Assembly: GCF_021458635.1 (NCBI RefSeq)
Contig: NZ_JAIRDQ010000012.1
Location: forward strand, 124,001-188,000
DNA: 64,000 nt
Reading direction: 5' to 3'
Origin: Bradyrhizobium monzae
GTDB taxonomy: Bacteria; Pseudomonadota; Alphaproteobacteria; Rhizobiales; Xanthobacteraceae
In this document: positions 8,866 through 17,300 of the stretch, piece by piece
Numbering within the stretch: position 1 is the first letter of the stretch
How the letters are laid out: each line of letters begins with the position of its first letter
Notes under the pieces: model-generated
Databases searched by the model: none
Seen by the model: only the letters and a program-made list of their open reading frames with translations
Told to the model about the DNA's origin: nothing
Program-made: the position numbers and the translations under genes

Positions 8866-9480
8866 ATGAGTACCGTTACCACTCGCAAGGTCGCAGACAT
8901 CACGGGCTACGCTAAGCAACCTATCGGCAATAAGCTACTTATCGAGCAAGCGCTGAAGGTCTACTCCGAGAAGACGGCGAAGAGCCGCGCTTGGCATGTC
9001 CGCTTCTCTCGCATGCGCGTGAACGAGCCAGGCGGTGGACCTAGGTTCATCCGCTGCAGCTACGCTGGGCAGTGCGACCTCTCAAATGTGCTCGCAGCGG
9101 TATTCAGAACACTGCATTGTGCGGACGCACTAACGAGGGCTTCGGCGAAGAATGCTCTGCTGACGATTGGTTTCGGATTTCATCGTTCTCTGTCCGCGAC
9201 ATTCGCGCGCAAATTGGTCAGGACATGGTTCGGGATCGATCCATTGAATTGGCGCTCTGTCGCGCCTCTCGTCAACAATATCGATATCCTCAGGGTGGCG
9301 GCGCTGTGGCAACCTGTCGATGATCTCGCGCGGTATCTACCTGTCCACGTCACAGCGATTCTGCAGCCATCCAACACGGGCTGGCTCTTCGCGGAGGCGA
9401 ACGGAACCGTGGCGAGAGCGGTCGCCCTCGGGATGATCTCGTCTGGACGTCTGGCTCAGATCGCGCGGCCATTGTTGTGA
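8866..9480 (+). CDS. Unknown protein, first gene of the NifA/sigma54-type operon
   Basis: This is a 204-residue soluble-looking protein with no domain I recognise. I chose the ATG at 8866 (MSTVTTRKVADITGY) because it follows a strong Shine-Dalgarno (CGAGGGGAGC) and lies downstream of the predicted sigma54 transcription start. A longer in-frame reading from 8800 would start inside the promoter. The protein is moderately basic, with a Trp-containing segment RTWFGIDPLNW in the middle and an Ala/Gly-rich C-terminus. It is followed after 26 bp by the SxtJ-like gene, so it probably belongs to the same pathway as the carbamoyltransferase. Confidence 0.65.
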   Translation: MSTVTTRKVADITGYAKQPIGNKLLIEQALKVYSEKTAKSRAWHVRFSRMRVNEPGGGPRFIRCSYAGQCDLSNVLAAVFRTLHCADALTRASAKNALLTIGFGFHRSLSATFARKLVRTWFGIDPLNWRSVAPLVNNIDILRVAALWQPVDDLARYLPVHVTAILQPSNTGWLFAEANGTVARAVALGMISSGRLAQIARPLL

Positions 9481-9506
9481 GTCGGCCACATAGCAGGAGG
9501 CATAGC

Positions 9507-9908
9507 ATGCGAGTGCCGGCCAAACTGCCGTCCAATCGACGCTTCGGCCTGACGTTTTGCGCCGTCTTTCTTGCGTTGGGCGCATGCGCGGCCATCAAGG
9601 GACAAGTCGCTGACGCTTACGTGTCGCTCTTTGCGGTTAGTGTCGCATTCGGCGGCATAGCATTGACCGTCCCGCGAATTCTCGCGCCGCCCAACCTGCT
9701 CTGGTTCTACTTCGGCGAGTTGCTTGGACGGATAGTCAGCCCGCTGGTTCTGGGCATCATTTATTTCGGGCTTCTAGTACCGATCGCCTTCGTCGCTCGC
9801 GTGCTCGGGCGCGATGAGCTTCATTTGAAGCGACGACCGGTCGCAAGTTACTGGATCAGTCGTAGCCCGCCAGGTCCGACAGGTCAGTCCTTCACACACC
9901 AGTTCTGA
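9507..9908 (+). CDS. SxtJ-like small membrane protein
   Basis: This 133-residue protein has three or four hydrophobic segments (residues ~12-28, ~35-50, ~65-100) and a Trp/Phe-containing core (LLWFYFGELLGRI). It resembles the SxtJ-type membrane proteins that accompany O-carbamoyltransferases in polysaccharide and natural-product loci. Its molecular role is not established. The ATG at 9507 is chosen because AGGAGG sits at 9495-9500; a GTG at 9477 overlaps the previous stop and is less likely. It lies in tandem with the DUF5989-like and carbamoyltransferase genes. Confidence 0.75.
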   Translation: MRVPAKLPSNRRFGLTFCAVFLALGACAAIKGQVADAYVSLFAVSVAFGGIALTVPRILAPPNLLWFYFGELLGRIVSPLVLGIIYFGLLVPIAFVARVLGRDELHLKRRPVASYWISRSPPGPTGQSFTHQF

Positions 9909-9915
9909 GGCGCAT

Positions 9916-10068
9916 ATGTTTCTCTTCATCAAGGAACTCTGGGCGTTCATGCGTGTTCGCAAAAAGATGTGGCTTGCCCCCCCAATTCTTCTCATGGTTG
10001 TCATAGCCGCTCTGCTAGTTCTGGCGCAAGGCTCTGTCATGGCGCCGTTCGTTTACACGCTGTTTTGA
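9916..10068 (+). CDS. DUF5989-like 50-residue membrane protein
   Basis: This short gene encodes 50 residues starting MFLFIKELWAFMRVRKKMW, followed by one transmembrane helix (APPILLMVVIAALLVLAQG) and ending APFVYTLF. This pattern matches the DUF5989 family, which is typically found between SxtJ-like and carbamoyltransferase genes. It starts 7 bp after the SxtJ-like stop and ends 3 bp before the carbamoyltransferase GTG. The conserved trio suggests an inner-membrane complex that works with the carbamoyltransferase; the function itself is unknown. Confidence 0.8.
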   Translation: MFLFIKELWAFMRVRKKMWLAPPILLMVVIAALLVLAQGSVMAPFVYTLF

Positions 10069-10071
10069 CCA

Positions 10072-11907
10072 GTGAATATCCTGGGCATCTCAGCCTACTA
10101 CCATGACTCCGCCGCTTGTCTCGTCTCAGACGGCGAACTGGTAGCTGCCGCGCAGGAAGAGCGCTTTACGCGGAAAAAACACGATCCAGGCTTTCCTGCC
10201 TGTGCGGTTCGTTACTGTCTCCGCGCTGCAGGGCTATGTCCAGCCGACGTCGACTATGTCGTCTTCTACGACAAACCCTTTTGCAAATTCGAGCGGATAT
10301 TTGAAACCTATCTAGCTTTCGCGCCAAAGGGATTTAAGAGTTTCGCAACGTCGATGCCGGTTTGGCTAAAGGACAAGCTGTTTCAAAGAACGTTGATTGC
10401 TGAGGCCCTGAACGAGCACCTCGGGAGTGATGTTGATTGGTCGAGGCGACTCCGCTTTTCAGAGCACCATCTCAGTCACGCAGCGTCGGCGTTCTTCCCG
10501 TCACCATTTCACGAAGCCGCAGTGTTAACGATGGATGGTGTCGGAGAGTGGACGACAACCTCGCTTGCGATCGGTAAGGGAAAGGACCTATCAGTCTACA
10601 AGGAGATTCACTTCCCGCATTCGCTTGGCTTGTTGTACTCGGCGTTCACTTACTACATCGGTTTCAAGGTAAACTCCGGTGAGTACAAGGTAATGGGACT
10701 GGCGCCCTACGGCGAGCCAAAGTATGTGCATCTGATAAAGGAGCACCTGATCAACATCAAGGAGGACGGGTCATTCCACCTCGACATGAGCTTCTTTGAC
10801 TACTGTACCGGACTAACAATGACCAATGGTCGCTTCGAGACGCTATTTGGTGGTCCGGCCAGGCGCCCGGAAAGTGGGTTGACGCAGAGGGAGATGGATC
10901 TCGCGGCCTCCATTCAGGCCGTTACCGAGGAGGTCGTCCTAAGGCTTGCAAAAGAAATCCGGACCACAACCGGCCAGAGAAATCTCTGCCTCGCAGGAGG
11001 AGTGGCGCTCAATTGTGTTGCGAACGGAAAGCTCATGCGGGAAAAGCTCTTCGACAACATCTGGATTCAGCCGGCTTCTGGTGACGCCGGCGGCGCAGTG
11101 GGCGCAGCACTCGCTGCCTACCATCTCATGCTTGAAAAGCCCAGGAGCATCCATGCGGGCGACAGCATGAACGGCGCGTACCTCGGACCGGAGTTCAGTC
11201 AGCGCGAAATTGAAGAGCGTCTAGGAAAGGCCGGCGCGGTATTCACGGTCGAATTCGATGAAGCACTGATTGACATTGTCGCACATGCTCTCGTCGACGG
11301 TAAGGCGGTTGGGTGGATGCAGGGTCGGATGGAGTTCGGCCCGCGTGCGCTCGGCGGACGTTCCATCATTGCTGATCCCCGCTCACCGACCGTCCAGAAG
11401 CAGCTAAATCTCAAGGTGAAGTATCGCGAGTCTTTCCGCCCATTTGCGCCGAGTGTTTTGCGAGAGGACGTGGCGCAATGGTTTCAGCTTCATTCCGACA
11501 GCCCCTACATGCTCCTTGTGGCCGACGTGCTGAGCACGAAGCAGTTGCCGATGTCGGAAAAGCAAAGGCAGCTCTTCGGCATCGATAAATTGAACGTCGT
11601 GCGCTCGGAAATTCCGGCCGTCACACACGTGGACTACTCCGCGCGCGTGCAGACTGTGCACAGCACGACCAATCCGCGGTTTCACAGGCTGATATCGAAG
11701 TTCAAGGAACTAACCGGATGCCCCGTTCTCGTGAACACCTCATTCAACGTGCGAGGAGAACCGATCGTTTGCACGCCAGAGGATGCGTTCCGCTGTTTCA
11801 TGGGAACGGAAATCGAAATGCTGGCCGTCGGCAATTCGCTCTTACGGAAGGAAGAGCAGAGCAGAACGTTGATGAAGGACTGTCGTTGTTGCTATGAACT
11901 TGATTAG
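10072..11907 (+). CDS. O-carbamoyltransferase, NodU/CmcH family
   Basis: This 611-residue protein has an N-terminal ASKHA-like fold (MNILGISAYYHDSAACLV) with the His cluster typical of the family (FSEHHLSHAASAFF), an ATP-binding region (LAGGVALNCVANGKL) and the C-terminal domain (EFGPRALGGRSIIADP, NTSFNVRGEPIV). The family moves a carbamoyl group from carbamoyl phosphate via carbamoyl-adenylate to a hydroxyl on a sugar, Nod factor or antibiotic. The start is GTG, 3 bp after the DUF5989-like stop, with no clear Shine-Dalgarno, so it is probably translated by coupling. True NodU is likewise a NifA- or NodD-controlled symbiotic enzyme, but the SxtJ/DUF5989/SGNH neighbours point to surface-glycan or small-molecule carbamoylation. 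Confidence 0.9.
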   Translation: MNILGISAYYHDSAACLVSDGELVAAAQEERFTRKKHDPGFPACAVRYCLRAAGLCPADVDYVVFYDKPFCKFERIFETYLAFAPKGFKSFATSMPVWLKDKLFQRTLIAEALNEHLGSDVDWSRRLRFSEHHLSHAASAFFPSPFHEAAVLTMDGVGEWTTTSLAIGKGKDLSVYKEIHFPHSLGLLYSAFTYYIGFKVNSGEYKVMGLAPYGEPKYVHLIKEHLINIKEDGSFHLDMSFFDYCTGLTMTNGRFETLFGGPARRPESGLTQREMDLAASIQAVTEEVVLRLAKEIRTTTGQRNLCLAGGVALNCVANGKLMREKLFDNIWIQPASGDAGGAVGAALAAYHLMLEKPRSIHAGDSMNGAYLGPEFSQREIEERLGKAGAVFTVEFDEALIDIVAHALVDGKAVGWMQGRMEFGPRALGGRSIIADPRSPTVQKQLNLKVKYRESFRPFAPSVLREDVAQWFQLHSDSPYMLLVADVLSTKQLPMSEKQRQLFGIDKLNVVRSEIPAVTHVDYSARVQTVHSTTNPRFHRLISKFKELTGCPVLVNTSFNVRGEPIVCTPEDAFRCFMGTEIEMLAVGNSLLRKEEQSRTLMKDCRCCYELD

Positions 11908-12055
11908 AACGCCAGGCGTTCAAGCCGTGTGCCTGGCAGCGGTCGTGATCTCTATTTTCTGTACGACGATGTCGGCGCGCAGTTCGAGGAAAAACCATCC
12001 ACATGGATGTCAGAATAAAAAACGCAATCTTCGGAATAGTTTCAATAGCGACTAG
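11894..12055 (+). CDS. Possible small secreted or membrane peptide overlapping two genes
   Basis: This 53-codon ORF overlaps the 3' end of the carbamoyltransferase gene and the 5' end of the SGNH gene. It begins MNLIRTPGVQ and has a signal-like hydrophobic stretch (AVCLAAVVISIFCTTMSA). Heavy overlap on both sides and a poor ribosome-binding site make it doubtful. It fills the 95-bp gap in an otherwise compact operon. Confidence 0.2.
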   Translation: MNLIRTPGVQAVCLAAVVISIFCTTMSARSSRKNHPHGCQNKKRNLRNSFNSD

Positions 12056-13010
12056 CCTGATTATGGCTGCGGCTCTCCTGGAATTCTATCTGCGTTTAAC
12101 GCAGGCAGACGGCACGAATTTCGACATCGAAATGTGGCGTTACGCCAAAGACCTGAAAGTGGCTAGTGACACACCCGGTGCAGGGCACGAACATATCCCT
12201 GGAAAGGGTGGGGTTTACATGGGGGTCCCAGTAACAATCAACTCCGCAGGTTGGCGCGATCGCGAACATTCCGTAGAGAAAGCGAATGGCACTGTTCGAA
12301 TCATGATGCTTGGCGACTCCTTGACGTTCGGGTGGGGCGCAAGACCTGAAGACGTCACATCATACCGATTGGAAAGGCTGCTGAACGCGAAGGAAAAAAA
12401 ATTCGAGGTCATAAATACGGGGATTGGAAATGCTAACACAGCTATGGAAGCAACGTACTTCATGAAAAAGGCGTACGTATATAGGCCTGACATCGTCGTA
12501 CTAAACTACTTTATCAATGACGCAGAGCCAACACCGCGAAGGACGGAGAATTTCTTTCTAGAGCACTTCTATTCAGCAGTATTCATCGCGGGTCGTTTCG
12601 ATGTCCTTATGCGAACATACTTCGGCAAGGCTGATTGGCAGCACTATTACCGCGGTCTCTACCAAGAGAATGAACCGGGCTGGTTGGTTGCACAGAGTGC
12701 GTTGAAAGAACTTGCGAGCTATTGCAAGGCTCGAAACATCAAACTTATTGTAGTTAACTACCCGGATCTGCACGAGCTGTCCCCATATCCATTTCAAGAT
12801 ATAACGAGTCTCGTAGCCTCCAAGGTGAAAGCTCTCAGCATACCATTTCTGGACCTTCTTCCGGCTGTGGAAAATCAAGCCCCACAATCCCTCTGGGTCA
12901 CGAAGACGGACTCCCACCCAAACGGTAAAGCGGCCGGACTCTATTCGGACTCAATTGCGAGAGTCCTGGTGACCCAAATTCCGGAAGACTTTCGAGGGTC
13001 TGTAAATTGA
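12003..13010 (+). CDS. Membrane-anchored SGNH/GDSL hydrolase
   Basis: This 335-residue protein has an N-terminal membrane anchor (residues ~8-28) and an SGNH-hydrolase domain. The nucleophile block is GDSLTFGWG (block I), followed by an Asn-containing block III (VLNYFINDAEP) and a C-terminal Asp-x-x-His catalytic pair in TDSHPNGKAAG. SGNH enzymes of this type add or remove O-acetyl groups on glycans or lipids. Its position behind a carbamoyltransferase suggests esterase or acyltransferase work on the same product. Codon use becomes visibly more AT-rich from here through the next gene, suggesting a separate origin. Confidence 0.8.
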   Translation: MDVRIKNAIFGIVSIATSLIMAAALLEFYLRLTQADGTNFDIEMWRYAKDLKVASDTPGAGHEHIPGKGGVYMGVPVTINSAGWRDREHSVEKANGTVRIMMLGDSLTFGWGARPEDVTSYRLERLLNAKEKKFEVINTGIGNANTAMEATYFMKKAYVYRPDIVVLNYFINDAEPTPRRTENFFLEHFYSAVFIAGRFDVLMRTYFGKADWQHYYRGLYQENEPGWLVAQSALKELASYCKARNIKLIVVNYPDLHELSPYPFQDITSLVASKVKALSIPFLDLLPAVENQAPQSLWVTKTDSHPNGKAAGLYSDSIARVLVTQIPEDFRGSVN

Positions 13011-14221
13011 AAGAATCCTCTTCCACGGAAAACCCTATGGGAGCAAATGATGCGCTGCTGAGAGCATCCGTTGCGAGGACGAGGGGCATTCGCTTGACGG
13101 CCCTATTGAATGAAATATGGGCCATCCTTGGTGTTGCTCTTCTTTTAATGACGATTCTGGAAGTATCGCTGACCTCTTACTACGAGAGAGCTGACAAGAG
13201 AGAACGTCAAAGTGCCGCCAAGGCTGCAGCCAATTCTGGGGTATATGCGAATGCCGACTTCGCGGAAGAGTACTTCAAAGAACTCACCGATGCTAAGCAT
13301 CGGACGTGGGCTCCATATACGCAAACACGCGAAACGGACTACAGGGGGAAGTTTATTAATGTAGACGACGGCACCAGAAGAACTTGGGAATCCGAGGCAA
13401 TCAACGATGATAGGCGTGCCAGGCTAAAAATATTCTTTTTTGGTGGGTCGACTTTGTGGGGGCTTGGATCTAGGGACGACTTCACCATTCCCTCACTTGT
13501 CGCCAAAATGTTAGCCGAAAATGGAATCCGCGCTGAAGTCACAAATTATGCAGTCATTGGGGATGTAACTACCCAAAGCTTGATTCGCTTCGTTATCGAA
13601 TTGAGAAAGCGGAATGTTCCTGATTTGGTGGTCTTTTACGGCGGATCGGTTGAGGCTTTCTCCGCTTGTTATGAAGGAGAACCGGGCGTTCCGCTTGGCA
13701 ACTCAACCCTCGAAAAAATATCTCCGAAAAAGGAGGCAAAAGCGCGCATAAGTATAAGGTTAGAAAACTTCGGGCTGATAAGACTGCTCACCGGCGAACC
13801 ACAGCTCGCAGGGTGCTCGAAAAATTTAGACGTGCTGTCTGACGGAGCTCTGGATGTCTATCTAGGGAATGTTCGGTTTATAGAGGCTATTTCAAGGAGC
13901 TTATCCTTTAAAACATTATTCTACCTTGAGCCTCAGTTGTCCGATAAAACACACAGGACAAAATATGAAGAGGATCAGCTTTCAAAATCAGAGAAACGGC
14001 TTCCAGGAAAAAACGATCTTTACTCTCTTATGAGAAGCAAGTTGGCCAAGAGAGAAGATGAGAGTTTGGAGCAAAACGTGATTCATGACTTACGTACTAT
14101 CTTTTCCGATGTTGCCAGCCCAATTTACATGGACGGCGGGCATTATGGCGAGGATGGAAATGATCGGATCTCTCGGAGAATTACAGCCGACATATTGGCA
14201 CTCTATGCTCCCGTGAAGTGA
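13007..14221 (+). CDS. Second SGNH-like membrane-anchored protein
   Basis: This 404-residue protein has a single N-terminal transmembrane segment (ILGVALLLMTILEVSLTSYY). An SGNH-like core follows, with the modified nucleophile block FGGSTLWGLG (GGST instead of GDSL) and a C-terminal D-G-G-H motif (MDGGHYGEDGNDR). The TTG at 13007 overlaps the previous stop (TTGA) and suggests coupling; ATG at 13037 (MGANDALL) is the alternative. It is last in the operon and AT-rich for this genome, with runs of A and T. The likely role is acylation or deacylation of the carbamoylated product in the periplasm. Confidence 0.7.
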   Translation: MKESSSTENPMGANDALLRASVARTRGIRLTALLNEIWAILGVALLLMTILEVSLTSYYERADKRERQSAAKAAANSGVYANADFAEEYFKELTDAKHRTWAPYTQTRETDYRGKFINVDDGTRRTWESEAINDDRRARLKIFFFGGSTLWGLGSRDDFTIPSLVAKMLAENGIRAEVTNYAVIGDVTTQSLIRFVIELRKRNVPDLVVFYGGSVEAFSACYEGEPGVPLGNSTLEKISPKKEAKARISIRLENFGLIRLLTGEPQLAGCSKNLDVLSDGALDVYLGNVRFIEAISRSLSFKTLFYLEPQLSDKTHRTKYEEDQLSKSEKRLPGKNDLYSLMRSKLAKREDESLEQNVIHDLRTIFSDVASPIYMDGGHYGEDGNDRISRRITADILALYAPVK

Positions 14222-14933
14222 ACAACAGAGCTGGTCCCAATTGTCTGAACAGAGTTTTCGGCGCACCGCTCCGCGCTCATGGCCAAGAACAGCCGCTGGC
14301 ACCGCGGCATCCACCACCGCCGGCACAACCTGTACTTCTTCCGCCTGCTGCTTCTCGCAACTGACGTCGCCAACCGAACAACTGCTGCGGCGACATGCCG
14401 TCGCGCTATCGAACAGACTGAGACGCTGCTCGCTACGAGTTCCCCAACGATTCGTGCCTTGTCGCTCCACTTCCGCCGACGCGCGGCTCCGAGGCGGTCG
14501 TAGCTGGCGGCGGAGCAGGCACGGACGAGATCATCGACCGCCGCAATGCGCTCGCCAGCCCCAAACAGGTGTTGGACCTCTGAAAACCAGAACTGGGGCG
14601 CGGCCGCGCATTCGAAGTTGTCGGTATTGATCCGGGCCCGGATATGGAGGCGCTCGGGATTGGGAGGTGCTCTTCCCTCTATATACGACGCGAGGCGGGC
14701 AGATGATGGACGAAGTGGCGTCCCGCGTCCGCAGATGGCGCGTCTTCACGATGTGTTTCAAGGATGCAAATGAGCAGACCGCCACGGAACTGTTTGAATG
14801 CACGTTCGTGCGGCTTACAGGGCAATGATTTCTTTGCCACGGAAGACGAGATGATGACGAACCGGTTGTCTGGCCGCTCGCGTCGAGATGATTTTGACAG
14901 AGTTTGAACAGCGCCAAGATCGCTATAGGGATG
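14222..14933. other. Intergenic region after the carbamoyltransferase operon
   Basis: The composition returns to high GC here, and no reading frame has convincing protein-like composition. Short open stretches on both strands are rich in Arg, Ser, Pro and Thr, typical of out-of-frame GC-rich DNA. It may be a scar of decayed genes, but I recognise nothing specific. Confidence 0.35.
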
Positions 14934-16241
14934 TCAGGCCTCGCCGATGAGGCTGGTGCGATGAAGGGCGGCAGTCCGTATCGAGCTTGTTAGTTGCTCG
15001 GGAAAGTCCTTGGGAAGGGCTTTGAGCACATCGTTAAACGCTGTTTCGAACGTTGCTGCGAGATCCTTGAAGATGGAGCGTACGACGGCAAGCCCGACGC
15101 CGGAGATCTCGGCCGTCTGTATGAAGTGCCGAGGCAGGATTTCATTCACGGTGTAGTGTCGGTTCTTGCCGACCGACATCGCAAGCTTAAGTGCCTTGGG
15201 TTGAATTTGCTTCGCGTCCAGACTGGGTTGTGCACTTAGCACATCATAAAGTGGTGTCGGACGAAACCGGCCTCCGGGGCCGAGAAAGATACTGAAATTC
15301 TTGGCGTGACCGTCAGTTGCTCCAATGAGCCAGAACACGATGCTCGCACGGAGCAACATCGTGAGATCTTGAGTTGGTGCATCGCTTCCTTTCAGCAGCT
15401 CCAAAATGTCTTTTAGTCCGGGCCCGCCATCCGACTGATATTTTCTGGTCGGCGGTACCGACAACGCTTGGCAGCAATCCTCCTGGGGCAGGCGGAGTAA
15501 TCGCTTGTCGCTTGTCCAGCGGCGATCAAAACGCTCGACAACGAGCGTGCGGCGGCCTCCAAAGTCAGATATCTCGACGTTCGCTGCCGGGATACCAAGA
15601 GCTGAAATGAGTTTGAGGCAGAAGAATTCGTTCTCCACGCTGTTTGAAAGATCGATGCCGTTCGGCAAGCGCCCCATTTGCGGCTTCAGGATATGGGTGG
15701 TGGCGGTGGTCCCCACCGGCTTGTACCATTTGCCGTCCTGGCGCAGCAAAGCGGTCTTTTCCTGCGCACCGGCGATGGAAATTCGAAAATCTTCGTCCTC
15801 ATCGAGACCGAGCGGAGCCGCCGCCAGATTCTGAATGATATGCGCGACTTCATCGTCACTGATGAGCTTGTCTTCGATCTTGCCCGCCGGTCCCGGATCG
15901 ATGCCTTCCGGTAGAAATTGGAGTGCCCCGACGCAGTCGTGTCCGAGAGCCGAGAGCATGCTGTAGGCGTCCGTACCGGTCGCGCCAACACGTTCGGCGA
16001 CGCGCCTGCGTATCGGTTCGCTGTCCGGCAGCAGATTGTCGAACACGTTGATGACCGGAGCACCGATATAGCGGTCCTCGCGAAGGGGCAGGGAGAGCGA
16101 GATCGGGAAGGTCGACTGCCATGAGAGCCATTGCGCGTCGTAGCGAAAGTCGATGGCGCCGCTGGACTCGCGCTTGAGTACGCCGACCAGGCGGCCATTT
16201 ACGAACACGTTTAACGGAGCGTTGGCTTTCGGACGGGGCAT
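14934..16241 (-). CDS. hipA: HipA-type serine/threonine kinase toxin
   Basis: This 435-residue protein is close in length to E. coli HipA. It has the N-terminal HipA domain (VFVNGRLVGVLKRESSGAI), the conserved ISIAGAQEKTALL segment, the catalytic loop GATDGHAKNFS (Asp310) and a metal-binding Asp333 in LYDVLSAQP. HipA kinases phosphorylate translation factors such as glutamyl-tRNA synthetase and cause growth arrest and persistence. All key residues are present, so it should be active. It overlaps hipB by one base and is downstream of it, as in other hipBA operons, so the pair is under HipB autorepression. Confidence 0.9.
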   Translation of the reverse strand: MPRPKANAPLNVFVNGRLVGVLKRESSGAIDFRYDAQWLSWQSTFPISLSLPLREDRYIGAPVINVFDNLLPDSEPIRRRVAERVGATGTDAYSMLSALGHDCVGALQFLPEGIDPGPAGKIEDKLISDDEVAHIIQNLAAAPLGLDEDEDFRISIAGAQEKTALLRQDGKWYKPVGTTATTHILKPQMGRLPNGIDLSNSVENEFFCLKLISALGIPAANVEISDFGGRRTLVVERFDRRWTSDKRLLRLPQEDCCQALSVPPTRKYQSDGGPGLKDILELLKGSDAPTQDLTMLLRASIVFWLIGATDGHAKNFSIFLGPGGRFRPTPLYDVLSAQPSLDAKQIQPKALKLAMSVGKNRHYTVNEILPRHFIQTAEISGVGLAVVRSIFKDLAATFETAFNDVLKALPKDFPEQLTSSIRTAALHRTSLIGEA

Positions 16242-16495
16242 TAGAATGCGCTCTCGATATCGGCCGCACTCGCTTTACTTCGCGGGCGAACCACCAATTC
16301 CAAGTCAAGGGCAGCCAGCGCTTCAATGAGAGTGTGGAGTTGAACGGCGGGTGCACCCGCCTCAAGCCGGGACACGGTTCCCTGACGCAGATGAATGTTT
16401 TTTCCGAGCTCGGATTGCGTCAGTCCGGCCTGCTTGCGAGCCCTTCGTAGAATGGCTCCCAGTTGTTTTTCGGTGCGGGCGATGTGCTGCGGCAT
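16241..16495 (-). CDS. hipB: HipB-type antitoxin and autorepressor (XRE helix-turn-helix)
   Basis: This 84-residue protein has a clear XRE-type helix-turn-helix (LGAILRRARKQAGLTQSELG then LRQGTVSRLEAG) and a C-terminal tail (ALAALDLELVVRPR) like those of HipB proteins that bind HipA. I chose the ATG at 16495 (MPQHIARTEKQ), which follows a GAGG ribosome-binding site. The frame can be extended 18 codons upstream, but that would place coding sequence inside the first operator. It neutralises HipA and represses the operon through the four palindromes upstream. Confidence 0.88.
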   Translation of the reverse strand: MPQHIARTEKQLGAILRRARKQAGLTQSELGKNIHLRQGTVSRLEAGAPAVQLHTLIEALAALDLELVVRPRSKASAADIESAF

Positions 16496-16512
16496 GTGAA
16501 CCTCGAGCCCCA

Positions 16513-16611
16513 ATATACGCGATCGCGTATATATAGTCAATATACGCAAATACGTATATCCTAAAACTAGACGCGAGCGCGTATAAAGTTAAGCTATACG
16601 CATTTGCGTAT
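16513..16611 (-). promoter_or_regulatory. Four-operator array of hipBA
   Basis: Four palindromes with related arms lie upstream of hipB: ATATACGCGATCGCGTATAT (16513-16532, perfect), one with ATATACG/CGTATAT arms at 16540-16559, ACGCG/CGCGT at 16571-16582, and ATACGCATTTGCGTAT at 16596-16611. Their centres (16522.5, 16549.5, 16576.5, 16603.5) are exactly 27 bp apart. E. coli hipBA also has multiple operators bound by HipB dimers, so cooperative HipB/HipA autorepression is the likely role. Confidence 0.8.
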
Positions 16612-17238
16612 TTTGGCCGCTCCTCTAAATAGCCGCTAATATTCCGGAATGACCGAGCACTTTCCCAACCAATTCCGGGCGAAACCGTCCAGCAAGCTTT
16701 CGCCGTCTCATTTCATGAGAAGCCTTCGGCCTGAGTCTGACTACTACGTAGACGCTGAAGACCGTGCCGCCTACAGCATCCCGTCGGCATCGAAGGAAAT
16801 GCGCGGCGAGAAATTCCAGGTGGTCGGCGCATTGATCTGATAGCGCTCGATTCTGCCATCGCCGGCCGCCATCCAATGCCTGGCTGCCGTGCGCGGCCTC
16901 GACCAAGCCGACATAGGCATCATCAGGCGTTTCGCGCGAGTTGTGGCAGAACGGCTGTTCGATGAAAGCGTCATTGACCGGAGAATGAGCAGGGAGATGA
17001 CGACTTCCGGCCGGTTGTCTGGCATCTCCCTGTTTGCGGCATGCTCCGGGAGAAGTGAGTTCGGGAACGATCTCTGCAGATATTTCCGAATCGCTCGGTA
17101 TGCTTCCCGTAAACCTCGTTGCCAGCTGCAAATCGAATTGTTCCGTTTCTCACTGTCGCGATCTCTTCGCGCGCTGTGAATTGGGCGATTCAAATCCGTA
17201 ACATCTCGGAATTTCCCCAGTTTCCGCGCGCCGCTGCG
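16612..17238. other. Region between hipBA operators and the hup promoter
   Basis: No gene is supported. Several frames are open for 60-180 codons on the minus strand, but none has a credible start or domain, and overlapping frames contradict each other. At 17139-17154 there is TGT-N10-ACT, one base off the NifA consensus TGT-N10-ACA, about 100 bp upstream of the hup -24/-12 element. Confidence 0.35.
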
Positions 17239-17240
17239 GC

Positions 17241-17256
17241 TGGCCTGCTTCTTGCT
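17241..17256 (+). promoter_or_regulatory. Sigma54 -24/-12 promoter of the hup operon
   Basis: TGGCCTGCTTCTTGCT has TGGC and TTGCT at the -24/-12 spacing of the sigma54 consensus TGGCAC-N5-TTGCT, with AC replaced by CT. It ends 45 bp before the hupS ATG. Hydrogenase structural promoters in rhizobia are known to be sigma54-dependent, activated by HoxA or NifA. Confidence 0.7.
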
Positions 17257-17300
17257 GTCCTTGTTGCAGCGATAAGTCAAAGCCGAAGACGGGAGGGGGC

